Below, in pieces: positions 39,123 through 47,005 of a stretch of 64,000 nt of DNA. The stretch spans positions 124,001 through 188,000 of the forward strand of contig CAWICV010000012.1 of the NCBI GenBank assembly GCA_963834705.1, written 5' to 3'. The notes below the pieces were generated by a model. The model did not search any database. It was given only the letters and a program-made list of their open reading frames with translations, and had not been told where the DNA came from. Position 1 is the stretch's first letter. Each line of letters starts with the position of its first letter. A program made the position numbers and the translations under genes. Origin of the DNA: RYN-230 sp963834705. Lineage in GTDB: Bacteria > Actinomycetota > Actinomycetes > Streptosporangiales > Streptosporangiaceae.

Positions 39123-39535
39123 CAGTCACCACCTCGCTTCTTCGCGGCGCCCTGCGCACGCGACTGGGGCCGGCCGCAATGTCCCCATGACTCCGGGCCG
39201 GAAGTCTTGTATGTCCCAGATCTTGCGATCGTTCGCCTTGCCTGGGCAACTGCGCACGCCCTGAATGACGAAATTGTCATGATCAGCGGAACATTTGTGG
39301 GTAACGTTTGGTGTGGAACACGGCCATCGCTACGCTTAGGCCTGTTCCCGCTACCCGCAGTTACTAATCACCGTCCCAAAGCTCTCGCAGGTCACAGTCC
39401 TGTGATGCAATGGTTTGCCTAAGATAACGAGGGTTGACCGGGTGCCACTGTGCGGTACATCCTCTCCACAGGGGATCGCCCAGGCGGTGGCGCAGGCCAC
39501 CACCGCACCGCGCTGCAGCGTCGCCCAGATAGCCC
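39123..39535. other. 413-base divergent promoter region, cta operon and two-component genes
   Basis: Locally A+T-richer than the genes on both sides (39260-39430). Contains the palindrome tcacag-tc-ctgtga at 39392-39405 and patches such as gtaacgtttggtgtgg. No coding sequence is seen. It should hold the promoters for the leftward cta operon and the rightward regulator/kinase genes. Confidence 0.55.
39392..39405. promoter_or_regulatory. Palindrome tcacag-tc-ctgtga in the cta intergenic region
   Basis: Perfect 6-bp arms with a 2-base centre, about 130 bases before the response regulator start and 270 from the cta operon start. The half-site resembles an everted CRP/FNR-type half-site (TGTGA), but the arm orientation is reversed, so no family assignment is made. 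Confidence 0.35.
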
Positions 39536-40249
39536 ATGGAACGTAACTCACCTGCGAAGACGATCCACCCGCCCGGGCCAAGTCCCACTACGGCACGGAT
39601 CCTCGTGGTGGACGACGAGCCGCAGATCCGCGAGTTCATCGCCCGCGCTCTGGCGGCAGCCGGCTATGCAATCGATTTCGCCGGCAACGGCCAGGACGGG
39701 CTCCGGCGGGCCACCATCGAGGAGTACGACCTCGTCATCCTCGACCTGGTGATGCCGGACATGGACGGGCGGGAAATCCTCGCCCGGCTGCGCCGGGACC
39801 GGCCGGAACAGGCCGTGCTGGTGCTGTCCTGCCTGGCCGACGTCACGACCAAGGTGGACTGCCTGGAACTGGGCGCCCAGGACTACCTGACCAAGCCGTT
39901 CTCCCTGGCCGAGCTGCTGGCCCGGGTCCGGGTCCGGCTGCGCGACGACGGCCACCCGCTGAGCGAGGTGCTCCGCGCCGGAGAGCTCATGCTTGACTTC
40001 GGCCGGCTGGAAGCCAACATTGGGCAGGGCCCGGTCCCGCTGACTCGCCTGGAGTTCCTGCTGCTCCGGGAGCTGATGGAGCACGCGGGCCAGTCCGTGC
40101 ACAAGGGCCAGCTACTCGCCTCGGTCTGGGGTTACGACTTCGACCCCGGCTCCAACGTGGTCGACGTGTGTGTCCGCCGACTCCGCTCGAAACTCGGCTT
40201 CGACCTGATCAAGACGGTGCGTGGTGAGGGATACCAGCTCACCGCGTGA
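39536..40249 (+). CDS. OmpR-family response regulator next to the cta operon
   Basis: 237 aa. A 20-residue Pro-rich N-terminal extension precedes the receiver (ILVVDDEPQIREFIARAL; acceptor Asp in LVILDLVMPDMDG; Lys in DYLTKPFSL). Winged helix at about 145-235 with VDVCVRRLRSKLGF and ending TVRGEGYQLTA. The kinase gene overlaps its 3' end by 29 bases. Position opposite the cta operon suggests control of respiration, inferred from context only. Confidence 0.92.
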   Translation: MERNSPAKTIHPPGPSPTTARILVVDDEPQIREFIARALAAAGYAIDFAGNGQDGLRRATIEEYDLVILDLVMPDMDGREILARLRRDRPEQAVLVLSCLADVTTKVDCLELGAQDYLTKPFSLAELLARVRVRLRDDGHPLSEVLRAGELMLDFGRLEANIGQGPVPLTRLEFLLLRELMEHAGQSVHKGQLLASVWGYDFDPGSNVVDVCVRRLRSKLGFDLIKTVRGEGYQLTA

Positions 40250-41534
40250 TGCTGGGCTGACCAGCCCGGCCCAGATCAGCCGGTTCCGGCTGCGCCAGGC
40301 GCGGCCGGCCCGCTGGCACCCGCTGCCGACCCTCGGCTGGCGCGGCCAGGCACAGCGTGACGCGTTCTCCTGGCCGTGGCGGGTGACCTGGGTCGATCTG
40401 GTCTGGGTGCTGTTCTCGCTGGCCAACCTGGTTTGCATCCTGATTTTCTCGCACTGGGAGACGATCCCGTTTCACTTCATCTGGATCAGCCTCACCCTGC
40501 TCTACGGGTTCCGGGTCTGGGCGACCCGGCCCACCCTGTGGGTGCTCGGCGTAGTCATGGCCACCACGTTCGCGGCCATCGGCTGGGATGTGTACATCGG
40601 CGCCCAGTCGGTGGACGAGCTGAACGAGGTCCCCCTGATGGCGGCCATGTTCTGGATGATGGTCTGGCACGCGCAGCGACGGCTGGACGCGGACCAGGAG
40701 CGTGACCGGGTCAGCGACGAGAACGCCCGGCTGCTGGCCACCCAGCGCCGGTTCCTGCAGGACGCCTCGCACCAGCTGCGCACGCCGATCACGATCGCGC
40801 TGGGCCACGCCGAGCTGCTGGCCCGGGAGCTCACCGACCGGACCGAGCGCCGGGACATCCAGATCGTGGTGGGCGAGCTGACCCGGCTGCGCCGGCTCGG
40901 CGAGCGGCTGCTGGTCATCGCGGCCTCCGAGGACCCGGACTTCCTCCGTCCCGAGCCGGTCGCCCTGGACCGGTTCACCATGGACGTGATCAGGCGCTGG
41001 CGGCCGACCGCGGAGCGGCAGTGGCGGGTCGGCCGGCTGGACATGGTCACGGTCAGCGCCGACCGGGAGCGGCTCGGCCTGGCCGTGGACGCGCTGCTGG
41101 AGAACGCGGTGCGGCACACCACCGACGGCGACATGGTCCAGCTCTCGGTACGGGCGCCCGGCCCCGGCCAGCCGGTGCGTATGATCGTCGCGGATACCGG
41201 GGCAGGGATCCTGCCTTCGGAACTGGCACACATCTTCGACCGGTTCCGGACCGGCTCCCGGGTCAGCCCGGCCAGCGGCAGCGGGGCGGCCAAGGGGACC
41301 GGGCTGGGGCTGGCCCTGGTGCGGGCCGTGGCGCACGCGCACGGCGGGGATGTCCGGGTGCGCAGCACACCCGGTGAGGGCAGCGAGTTCGAGCTGGTGC
41401 TGCCCGCCCCGGCCGCCGCGGTGAGTGCCAGCTCAGTGCACCCGGCCCACGCGCTGAGCCTGGCCGCCGACCCCATGGACGCTGAGCCGGACCGGACGCT
41501 GAAGGACGACGCATGGCCGACCAGGAACAGATGA
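40221..41534 (+). CDS. Sensor histidine kinase with four-helix membrane sensor
   Basis: 437 aa. The start is GTG 40221 or 40224 inside the regulator gene. Four closely spaced TM helices (about 57-155: WVDLVWVLFSLANLVCILIF, FIWISLTLLYGFRVW, WVLGVVMATTFAAIGWDVYI, MAAMFWMMVW) with almost no external loops suggest sensing within the membrane. H box FLQDASHQLRTPITIALGHA, N box VDALLENAVRHTT, G1 VADTGAGILP, G2 GTGLGLALV. Partner of the preceding regulator, probably responding to membrane or redox state. Confidence 0.92.
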   Translation: MVRDTSSPRDAGLTSPAQISRFRLRQARPARWHPLPTLGWRGQAQRDAFSWPWRVTWVDLVWVLFSLANLVCILIFSHWETIPFHFIWISLTLLYGFRVWATRPTLWVLGVVMATTFAAIGWDVYIGAQSVDELNEVPLMAAMFWMMVWHAQRRLDADQERDRVSDENARLLATQRRFLQDASHQLRTPITIALGHAELLARELTDRTERRDIQIVVGELTRLRRLGERLLVIAASEDPDFLRPEPVALDRFTMDVIRRWRPTAERQWRVGRLDMVTVSADRERLGLAVDALLENAVRHTTDGDMVQLSVRAPGPGQPVRMIVADTGAGILPSELAHIFDRFRTGSRVSPASGSGAAKGTGLGLALVRAVAHAHGGDVRVRSTPGEGSEFELVLPAPAAAVSASSVHPAHALSLAADPMDAEPDRTLKDDAWPTRNR

Positions 41535-42154
41535 GTAGCACCGCCGAGCCGGACGAGCTGACGTCAGCCAGGCCGGCCCGTGGGCGGGTACCGCGCTGGT
41601 TCCGGGGTCTCAGCAGGCGGGGGCGGCTGGCGGTGACCGGGTCGGCCGCGGTGCTCGCGGTGGTGGCCGCGCTGCTCGCGCTGGGCGCCACCTCGGCCGG
41701 CCCCCCGAAGCCCACCGTGAACCACCCGCGCGCGCCCGGGTTCAGCCTGGCCGTGCTGGGTCACCCGGGCCAGCACGTCTCGCTGGCCCAGTACGCGGGC
41801 CGCCCGCTCATCCTCAACTTCTTCGCGTCCTGGTGCCCCCCGTGCCAGCGGGAGACCCCGCTGCTGGCCCGCTTCTACCGCTCCGGGCACGGGCGGGTGA
41901 CCATCCTCGGCGTCGACGTCAACGACGGCAGCTCGGCCGGGCTGGCGTTCGTGCACAAGACCGGCGTCGGTTACCCGGTGCTGGCCGACCCGGCCCCGAT
42001 GACGACCGCGCTGGCCTACGGGGTGGTCGCACTGCCACAGACCTTCTTTCTTAACGCCCAGCACCGCATCGTCAAACGTGTCATCCGCGCGGTGACCCTG
42101 ACCGATCTGCACACCGGAGTGGCCTTGATGACCAGCCAGAGCAAGCGGAGCTGA
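41513..42154 (+). CDS. TlpA/ResA-like membrane-anchored thioredoxin
   Basis: 213 aa; its ATG overlaps the end of the kinase gene. One TM anchor at about 40-62 (LAVTGSAAVLAVVAALLALG) and an external thioredoxin fold with the active site FFASWCPPCQRETPLL, followed by VGYPVLADPAP and the cis-Pro loop in VVALPQTFFLN. Such proteins reduce disulfides for cytochrome c or CuA assembly. Proximity to the cta genes supports a role in oxidase maturation. The C-terminus is slightly extended. Confidence 0.9.
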   Translation: MADQEQMSSTAEPDELTSARPARGRVPRWFRGLSRRGRLAVTGSAAVLAVVAALLALGATSAGPPKPTVNHPRAPGFSLAVLGHPGQHVSLAQYAGRPLILNFFASWCPPCQRETPLLARFYRSGHGRVTILGVDVNDGSSAGLAFVHKTGVGYPVLADPAPMTTALAYGVVALPQTFFLNAQHRIVKRVIRAVTLTDLHTGVALMTSQSKRS

Positions 42155-42159
42155 GCGCC

Positions 42160-42807
42160 GTGGAAACCCCGACCCGGACCGACCCGCCGTACGTGCCCAT
42201 CCGGAAGACCGGCTGGGCCGGGCAGCGGAAGGCGCCGCGCTGGCTGCTGCTGGCCGGGGCACTGATCGTGGTGGGCATCGTGCTGGTCGCCCTGGTGCAC
42301 AAGCCGAGCCAGGCCGAGCAGGCCGGCGACCTCAAGGGGTTCCTGACCGACATGCGGACCGAGACCCAGTCGTGTGCCGCCGGGGTCAGCGAGTCGCTCA
42401 CCGCGCTGCACCAGGTCAGCTCGGGCGGCAGCGTGAGCCAGAACAGCGCGGACACGATCAGGATCGCCCGGTACGGCGCGCAGAACTGCTCCCCGGCGAA
42501 CAACATGCAACTCGATGACCTCACCGGGTACCAGGTGACCGAATCGCTGGCCGCCTATCACCTGGCCACCGTGGTCAACGACCTGGTCACCTGGTGCTTC
42601 CCGTACGCGCAGCGGGTGCAGAACGACGTGGCCAACCTGGCCGGCGCGCACACCGCGGCCAGCCGGGCCAGCTACACGGCCGCGCTGCGGCGGGACACCG
42701 CCGACCTGAACCGGGAGCGGGCCCGCATCGACACGATCCTGCGCAACGCGATCACCGCCACCGGCGCGACCGGTACCCAGGCCCGGCTGCCCACCCTGCC
42801 GGGTTAG
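42160..42807 (+). CDS. Membrane-anchored hypothetical protein
   Basis: 215 aa from GTG 42160, five bases after the thioredoxin gene, so probably cotranscribed. One TM helix near 30-48 (WLLLAGALIVVGIVLVALV) and an external all-helical domain of about 165 aa with three Cys (TQSCAAG, AQNCSPAN, TWCFPYAQ). No family is recognised. Being next to a thioredoxin-like gene, the cysteines could be its substrates, but this is speculation. The stop codon overlaps that of the convergent glycosyltransferase (ttag). Confidence 0.7.
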   Translation: METPTRTDPPYVPIRKTGWAGQRKAPRWLLLAGALIVVGIVLVALVHKPSQAEQAGDLKGFLTDMRTETQSCAAGVSESLTALHQVSSGGSVSQNSADTIRIARYGAQNCSPANNMQLDDLTGYQVTESLAAYHLATVVNDLVTWCFPYAQRVQNDVANLAGAHTAASRASYTAALRRDTADLNRERARIDTILRNAITATGATGTQARLPTLPG

Positions 42808-43931
42808 CGGAACCGGTCGTCCAGCCCCAGGGCGGCCAGCAGGGCACGCAGCGACGACTCCCAGGCCGCCTGGTGCTGGGCCGCAGCGGTGGGCGGGCCG
42901 AGGCCCTCGGCGGCGGGCTTGACCCGGTCGGCCGCGGCCAGGGCGTTGCGCACCACCGCGGCGGGCCGGGCGGAGGTCACCCACGCGCCGAGCTCCAGTT
43001 CGTGCTGCAGGTTGTCCCGGCCATGGCCGGGCACCAGGTCGAGCAGCAGCAGCGGGCGGCCGGCCACCCGGGCCTCCGAGCAGGTGTCCCCCGAACTGGT
43101 GATGACCAGGTCGGCCGCGGCCATCAGCTCGGGGATCCGGTCGGTGAAGCCGAACACGTGCAGCCGCGGCTGCTGCCGGGCGGCCGTTCGCAGCCGGCGC
43201 TCCAGGCGCTGGTTCCGCCCGGCCACGGCCAGCACTTCGAGGCCGGCCGCGGCCAGCCCGGCAGCGGCCCTGGCCACCGGCCCGAGCCCCCAGGCGCCGG
43301 TCATCAGCAGCACGCAGCGGGCGGTGCCGGGCACGCCGAGCCGGGTCCGGGCCTGCCCCTGGCTGGGCGCGGTGTAGAAGGCGGGCCGGACCGGCATCGG
43401 CACCACAGCGACCCGCGCCGCGGGCTGGAACCGGAGCACGGCCGCCTCGGCCGCCGCCGAGGTGACCAGGTAGGCGTCCACGTTCGGGTGCACCCACAGC
43501 CGGTGCGGGGTCACGTCGGTGCAGAACACCACGTGGGTCGTGGCTGGGTACCGGCCAGCCAGCGCGCTGGCCGCGGACGCCCCGGTGGCGAACACCGAGA
43601 TGACCAGGTCCGCCGGGCTGGCGTCCAGGTACTCCCGGAGCCGGGGGAGCACCTGCCGCCGGGCGGCCGCGTCAGCCAGCAGCGCGGGCCAGGCTCCGGT
43701 GCGCAGCGCGGCGAAATGCACCGCGTCGTAGACGCCCGGCACGGCCAGCACGGACCGGAACACCGCCTCGCCCGCCGGCCCGCCGCGCGCGCCGAGCAGC
43801 CGCATCGCGTCCAGCGTCTCGGTGCGCCAGCCCCGGCCGGCCAGCGAGCCGGCGCAGGCCTGGGCGAGCACATCGTGCCCCATGCCCAGCGACCCGGACA
43901 GCAGCAGGGCCCGGCGCGGCGGGCTGCTCAT
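42804..43931 (-). CDS. GT28/MGDG-synthase-like glycosyltransferase
   Basis: 375 aa. The start ATG 43931 overlaps the TGA of the epimerase gene (ATGA); an in-frame ATG lies 9 bases earlier. N-terminal acceptor domain opens ALLLSGSLGMGHDVLAQACA, the GxGH loop of MGDG synthase/UgtP/MurG-like enzymes. The donor domain shows LLMTGAWGLGPVARAA, HVFGFTDRIPELMAAADLVI, then SSGDTCSEARVAGRPLLLLD. It should transfer a sugar from a nucleotide donor to a lipid or similar acceptor at the inner membrane face. Last gene of a three-gene operon making and attaching a modified sugar. Confidence 0.85.
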   Translation of the reverse strand: MSSPPRRALLLSGSLGMGHDVLAQACAGSLAGRGWRTETLDAMRLLGARGGPAGEAVFRSVLAVPGVYDAVHFAALRTGAWPALLADAAARRQVLPRLREYLDASPADLVISVFATGASAASALAGRYPATTHVVFCTDVTPHRLWVHPNVDAYLVTSAAAEAAVLRFQPAARVAVVPMPVRPAFYTAPSQGQARTRLGVPGTARCVLLMTGAWGLGPVARAAAGLAAAGLEVLAVAGRNQRLERRLRTAARQQPRLHVFGFTDRIPELMAAADLVITSSGDTCSEARVAGRPLLLLDLVPGHGRDNLQHELELGAWVTSARPAAVVRNALAAADRVKPAAEGLGPPTAAAQHQAAWESSLRALLAALGLDDRFR

Positions 43932-44824
43932 CGCAGCCATTCCAGGTACCGGTGCACGCCCTCGGCGAACGGGGTGACCGGGGACCAGTCGAGCAGTTCC
44001 TTGGCCAGCGCGCTGGACACGCTGACCCCCTGGTAGTCGGCGGTACGGGCGGGCACGTACTCGACCGGCACGTCACGCACCAGCTCGCGCACCGTGTCCG
44101 CGATCTCCCGCACCGACACCGGCGCACCGCCTTCCAGGGCCAGCGTCTGGTCGGCGGCGGCCGGGTCGAGCGCCCGCACGTGCGCGTCGGCCAGGTCGGC
44201 CACGTACACATAGTTGCGCTGCTGCTCCCCGGTCCCGGTGATGGTGATCGGCCGGCCGTCCAGCGCGGCCCGGACGAACCGGGCCACCACGAGCTCCTCC
44301 CGCATCCGCGGCCCGTACGGGATGCCGTACCGGAGAATGGTGAAGGGCTGGCCGTACATCTCCCGGTAGCTGTGCACCAGCAGCTCGGCGCTCAGCTTGG
44401 TGGCCACGTACACGTGCCCGGCCCGGCGCAGGTCAACCGGGGCGTCCTCGGCCAGCTCGCCCGGCCCGCTGGCCGCGCCGTACACCCAGACCGTGCTGGC
44501 CAGCAGCACCCGGCCGCAGCCCCCGGCCCGGGCCGCGTCCAGCACCCGGGCGGTGCCTTCCACGTTCAGCCGGACCGCGGCTACCGGGTCGGCCGCCACC
44601 TCGTTCACATTCGCGGCGCCGGCCAGGTGAAACACGGCCGCGCAGCCGGCCAGCCCGCGGCGCAGCGCGGCTGGGTCGAACAGGTCCCCGGTCAGGTACT
44701 CGGCGGCCGGGTTGCGCCAGCCGCCGCCGACGTCGAGCACCCGCACCTGATGGCCCGCGGCCAGCAGCCGGTCCACCACATGCGAGCCGATGAAGCCGCA
44801 CCCCCCGGTTACGGCCAGCCGCAT
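43928..44824 (-). CDS. NAD-dependent nucleotide-sugar epimerase/dehydratase
   Basis: 298 aa from ATG 44824, preceded by AGAGGAGA. Extended SDR: nucleotide-binding MRLAVTGGCGFIGSHVVDRL, catalytic Ser/Thr region ASTVWVYGAAS, the YxxxK motif in HVYVATKLSAELLV, and RYGIPYGPRM. Typically a UDP- or dTDP-sugar 4-epimerase or dehydratase. It lies between an aminotransferase and a glycosyltransferase, consistent with amino-sugar biosynthesis. ATG 44824 matches the family N-terminus exactly; the longer GTG 44839 does not. Confidence 0.9.
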   Translation of the reverse strand: MRLAVTGGCGFIGSHVVDRLLAAGHQVRVLDVGGGWRNPAAEYLTGDLFDPAALRRGLAGCAAVFHLAGAANVNEVAADPVAAVRLNVEGTARVLDAARAGGCGRVLLASTVWVYGAASGPGELAEDAPVDLRRAGHVYVATKLSAELLVHSYREMYGQPFTILRYGIPYGPRMREELVVARFVRAALDGRPITITGTGEQQRNYVYVADLADAHVRALDPAAADQTLALEGGAPVSVREIADTVRELVRDVPVEYVPARTADYQGVSVSSALAKELLDWSPVTPFAEGVHRYLEWLR

Positions 44825-44835
44825 GGCCTCTCCTC

Positions 44836-46005
44836 TCACACTCCAGTTAGCGCCCCGTAGACCGCGGTCACCGCGGTCAGCACCTGGTCGATCTCGTCGT
44901 CCCGCATGTCCGAGTGCACCGGCAGGCAGATGTGCCGGCCGGCGATGTCCTCGGTGGCGGGCAGCGCTCCACGCGCGTACCCGGCGAACACCGGCTGCTG
45001 GTGCAGCGGCAGGTCATAGACCTCCCCGGCCAGATGCACGTCATACCTCCCGGCGACCTCCCGCTTGAACCGCGGCCGGTCGGCCCCGGGCGGCAGCAGC
45101 ACGATGTATTTGTAGACGTTGCTCCGGCAGCCGTCCGGCTCGGCCAGCGGGACGAGCCCGTCCAGCCCGGTCAGCGCCGCGGTGTACTGGGCGGCCACCT
45201 CGCGCCGCCGGGTGATGAACTCGGCCAGGTGGCGCAGGTGGATCAGGCCGGTCACCGCGTGCAGCTCACTCATCCGCCAGGCATAGCCGAGCCGCTCGTG
45301 CCGGTTGGCGCCGAACGCCCCTTTGCCCTGATCGCGGTAGATCCGGGCCTCGGCGTCGGCCGACTCCGATCCGGACAGCAGCATGCCGCCCTCGCCGCTG
45401 GTCAGCACCTTGGTCGGGTAGAAGGAGAACGCCGCGGCCGCGCCGAACGTCCCGGCGAACTGGCCCTGGCAGGTGGCGCCGTGCGCGTGCGCGGCGTCCT
45501 CGATCAGGGTGAGCCCGCGCTCCGCGCACAGCCGGGCCAGGGCGCCGGCCTGCGGGCTGATCAGCCCGCCGATGTGCACCAGCACCACGGCGGCCGTGTC
45601 CGCGCTGAGCGCCGCGGCCACGGCCTGCGGGCTGAGCGCGAACGTGGCCGGGTCGATGTCCGCGAATACCGGGGTGGCGCCGGCCGCGACGACCGCGGCC
45701 GCGGTGGCGAAGAACGTGTTGGCCGGGACGATCACCTCCCGGCCCTGAACCCCGGCCACCCGCAGCGCGATGTCCAGCGCGGCGGTGCCGCTGGCCGTGG
45801 CGGCCGCGTACCGGGCGCCGTGCGCGGCGGCGAACGCGGCCTCGAACTGCCGGGTGTACGGCCCCAGGGTGAGCGAGCCGGTGCCCAGGATCTCACTGAC
45901 CGCGGCGGCTATCTCCGCCCGGTCGGCAGCCGGGAACACGATGCGTGCTGCTGGGACTCCCAACGGCTCTCCCCGAATGAGTCGCGGGCGCGGCCGGCCA
46001 GCCAT
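44836..46005 (-). CDS. DegT/DnrJ/EryC1/StrS-family sugar aminotransferase
   Basis: 389 aa. PLP-binding Lys in FSFYPTKVLTSGEGG; earlier GSLTLGPYTRQFEAAFAA, VIVPANTFFATAAAV, and LIEDAAHAHGATCQG hold the usual substrate and cofactor contacts. These enzymes transaminate keto-sugars linked to nucleotides. First gene of the aminotransferase/epimerase/GT28 operon. The N-terminus is about 15 residues longer than typical, with no clear alternative start. Confidence 0.92.
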   Translation of the reverse strand: MAGRPRPRLIRGEPLGVPAARIVFPAADRAEIAAAVSEILGTGSLTLGPYTRQFEAAFAAAHGARYAAATASGTAALDIALRVAGVQGREVIVPANTFFATAAAVVAAGATPVFADIDPATFALSPQAVAAALSADTAAVVLVHIGGLISPQAGALARLCAERGLTLIEDAAHAHGATCQGQFAGTFGAAAAFSFYPTKVLTSGEGGMLLSGSESADAEARIYRDQGKGAFGANRHERLGYAWRMSELHAVTGLIHLRHLAEFITRRREVAAQYTAALTGLDGLVPLAEPDGCRSNVYKYIVLLPPGADRPRFKREVAGRYDVHLAGEVYDLPLHQQPVFAGYARGALPATEDIAGRHICLPVHSDMRDDEIDQVLTAVTAVYGALTGV

Positions 46006-46149
46006 CCCGGCATGGCGCCTTCTGGCATTCAGTCATCATGGCAAAGGCTGGCTGAGAAAGCGCTGTTACCCTAAGGAACTGCTCAGTAACCGCTGAAGAT
46101 CGCCGGCAGGCCCGCCTCATGTTCGCTGAGAGCTGACAAAGGAGCCTCC

Positions 46150-46866
46150 GTGGTGAACCGCGTGCTCGGCGCCGCTCTGCTCGTCACCGCGGCCGCCGTG
46201 GCCGGCCAGGGCGCGCCCGGCCTCACCGCGATCGGGCCGGTGCGCCGGGCCCTGTTTCCCCGGCTAGCTGGGCTGGGCCGCCCGGACCACGTGGCCCTCA
46301 CGTTCGACGACGGCCCGGATCCGGGCTTCACCCCGCGCGTCCTGGCCGCCCTCGACCAGGCCCAGGTGCGGGCCACGTTTTTCATGCTGGGCCCGATGGC
46401 CCGGGCGCACCGTAACCTGGCCGCTGAGGTCGCCGCGGCCGGCCATGAGATCGGCGTGCACGGCTGGGCGCATCGCTACGCCACGCTGCGCGGGCCCCGG
46501 GCCCTGCTCGACGACCTGGCCCGGGCCAGCGACGCACTGGCCGCGGCGACCGGGACCGTGCCGCGGCTGTACCGGCCGCCGTACGGCGTGCTCAGCGCGG
46601 GCGCACTGGCCGCGGCACGCCGCCTCGGGCTGCGGCCGGTCCTGTGGACTTGCTGGGGCCGGGAGTGGGCGCCGGGCGCCACCCCGGGCTCGGTGCAGGC
46701 CACGCTGAGCCAGACCCTGGGCGGCGGCAGCACCGTGCTGCTGCACGATTCTTCCTGCACCAGCCCTCCTGGCGCGGCCAGTGCGGCGCTCGGCGCACTG
46801 CCCTGGCTGCTCGGCGAGTGCGCCCGGCGTGGGCTGAACGTCGGGCCACTGGCCGAGCATGGATGA
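46150..46866 (+). CDS. Secreted polysaccharide deacetylase (NodB domain)
   Basis: 238 aa from GTG 46150. A signal-like N-terminus (NRVLGAALLVTAAAVAGQGA) precedes a NodB domain with all five motifs: VALTFDDGPDPG (catalytic base and metal Asp), GVHGWAHRY (metal His pair), RLYRPPYGVL, VLWTCWGREW and TVLLHDSS. It removes acetyl groups from N-acetylated glycans such as peptidoglycan or a surface polymer. It is divergent from the sugar operon, and may modify its product. Confidence 0.92.
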   Translation: MVNRVLGAALLVTAAAVAGQGAPGLTAIGPVRRALFPRLAGLGRPDHVALTFDDGPDPGFTPRVLAALDQAQVRATFFMLGPMARAHRNLAAEVAAAGHEIGVHGWAHRYATLRGPRALLDDLARASDALAAATGTVPRLYRPPYGVLSAGALAAARRLGLRPVLWTCWGREWAPGATPGSVQATLSQTLGGGSTVLLHDSSCTSPPGAASAALGALPWLLGECARRGLNVGPLAEHG

Positions 46867-47005
46867 GAATCCTCAGTACGCGTTCAGCTAACGTCCAGGC
46901 TTGGGTGCTTAGTTAAGAAAAGCCTCTGCGGCCCGGCGCCACGAGCCCGCGGCCACCGGGGCGGCACTGGCACTTACGCTGTACTCCAGGGCAAAGGTGA
47001 TACGG

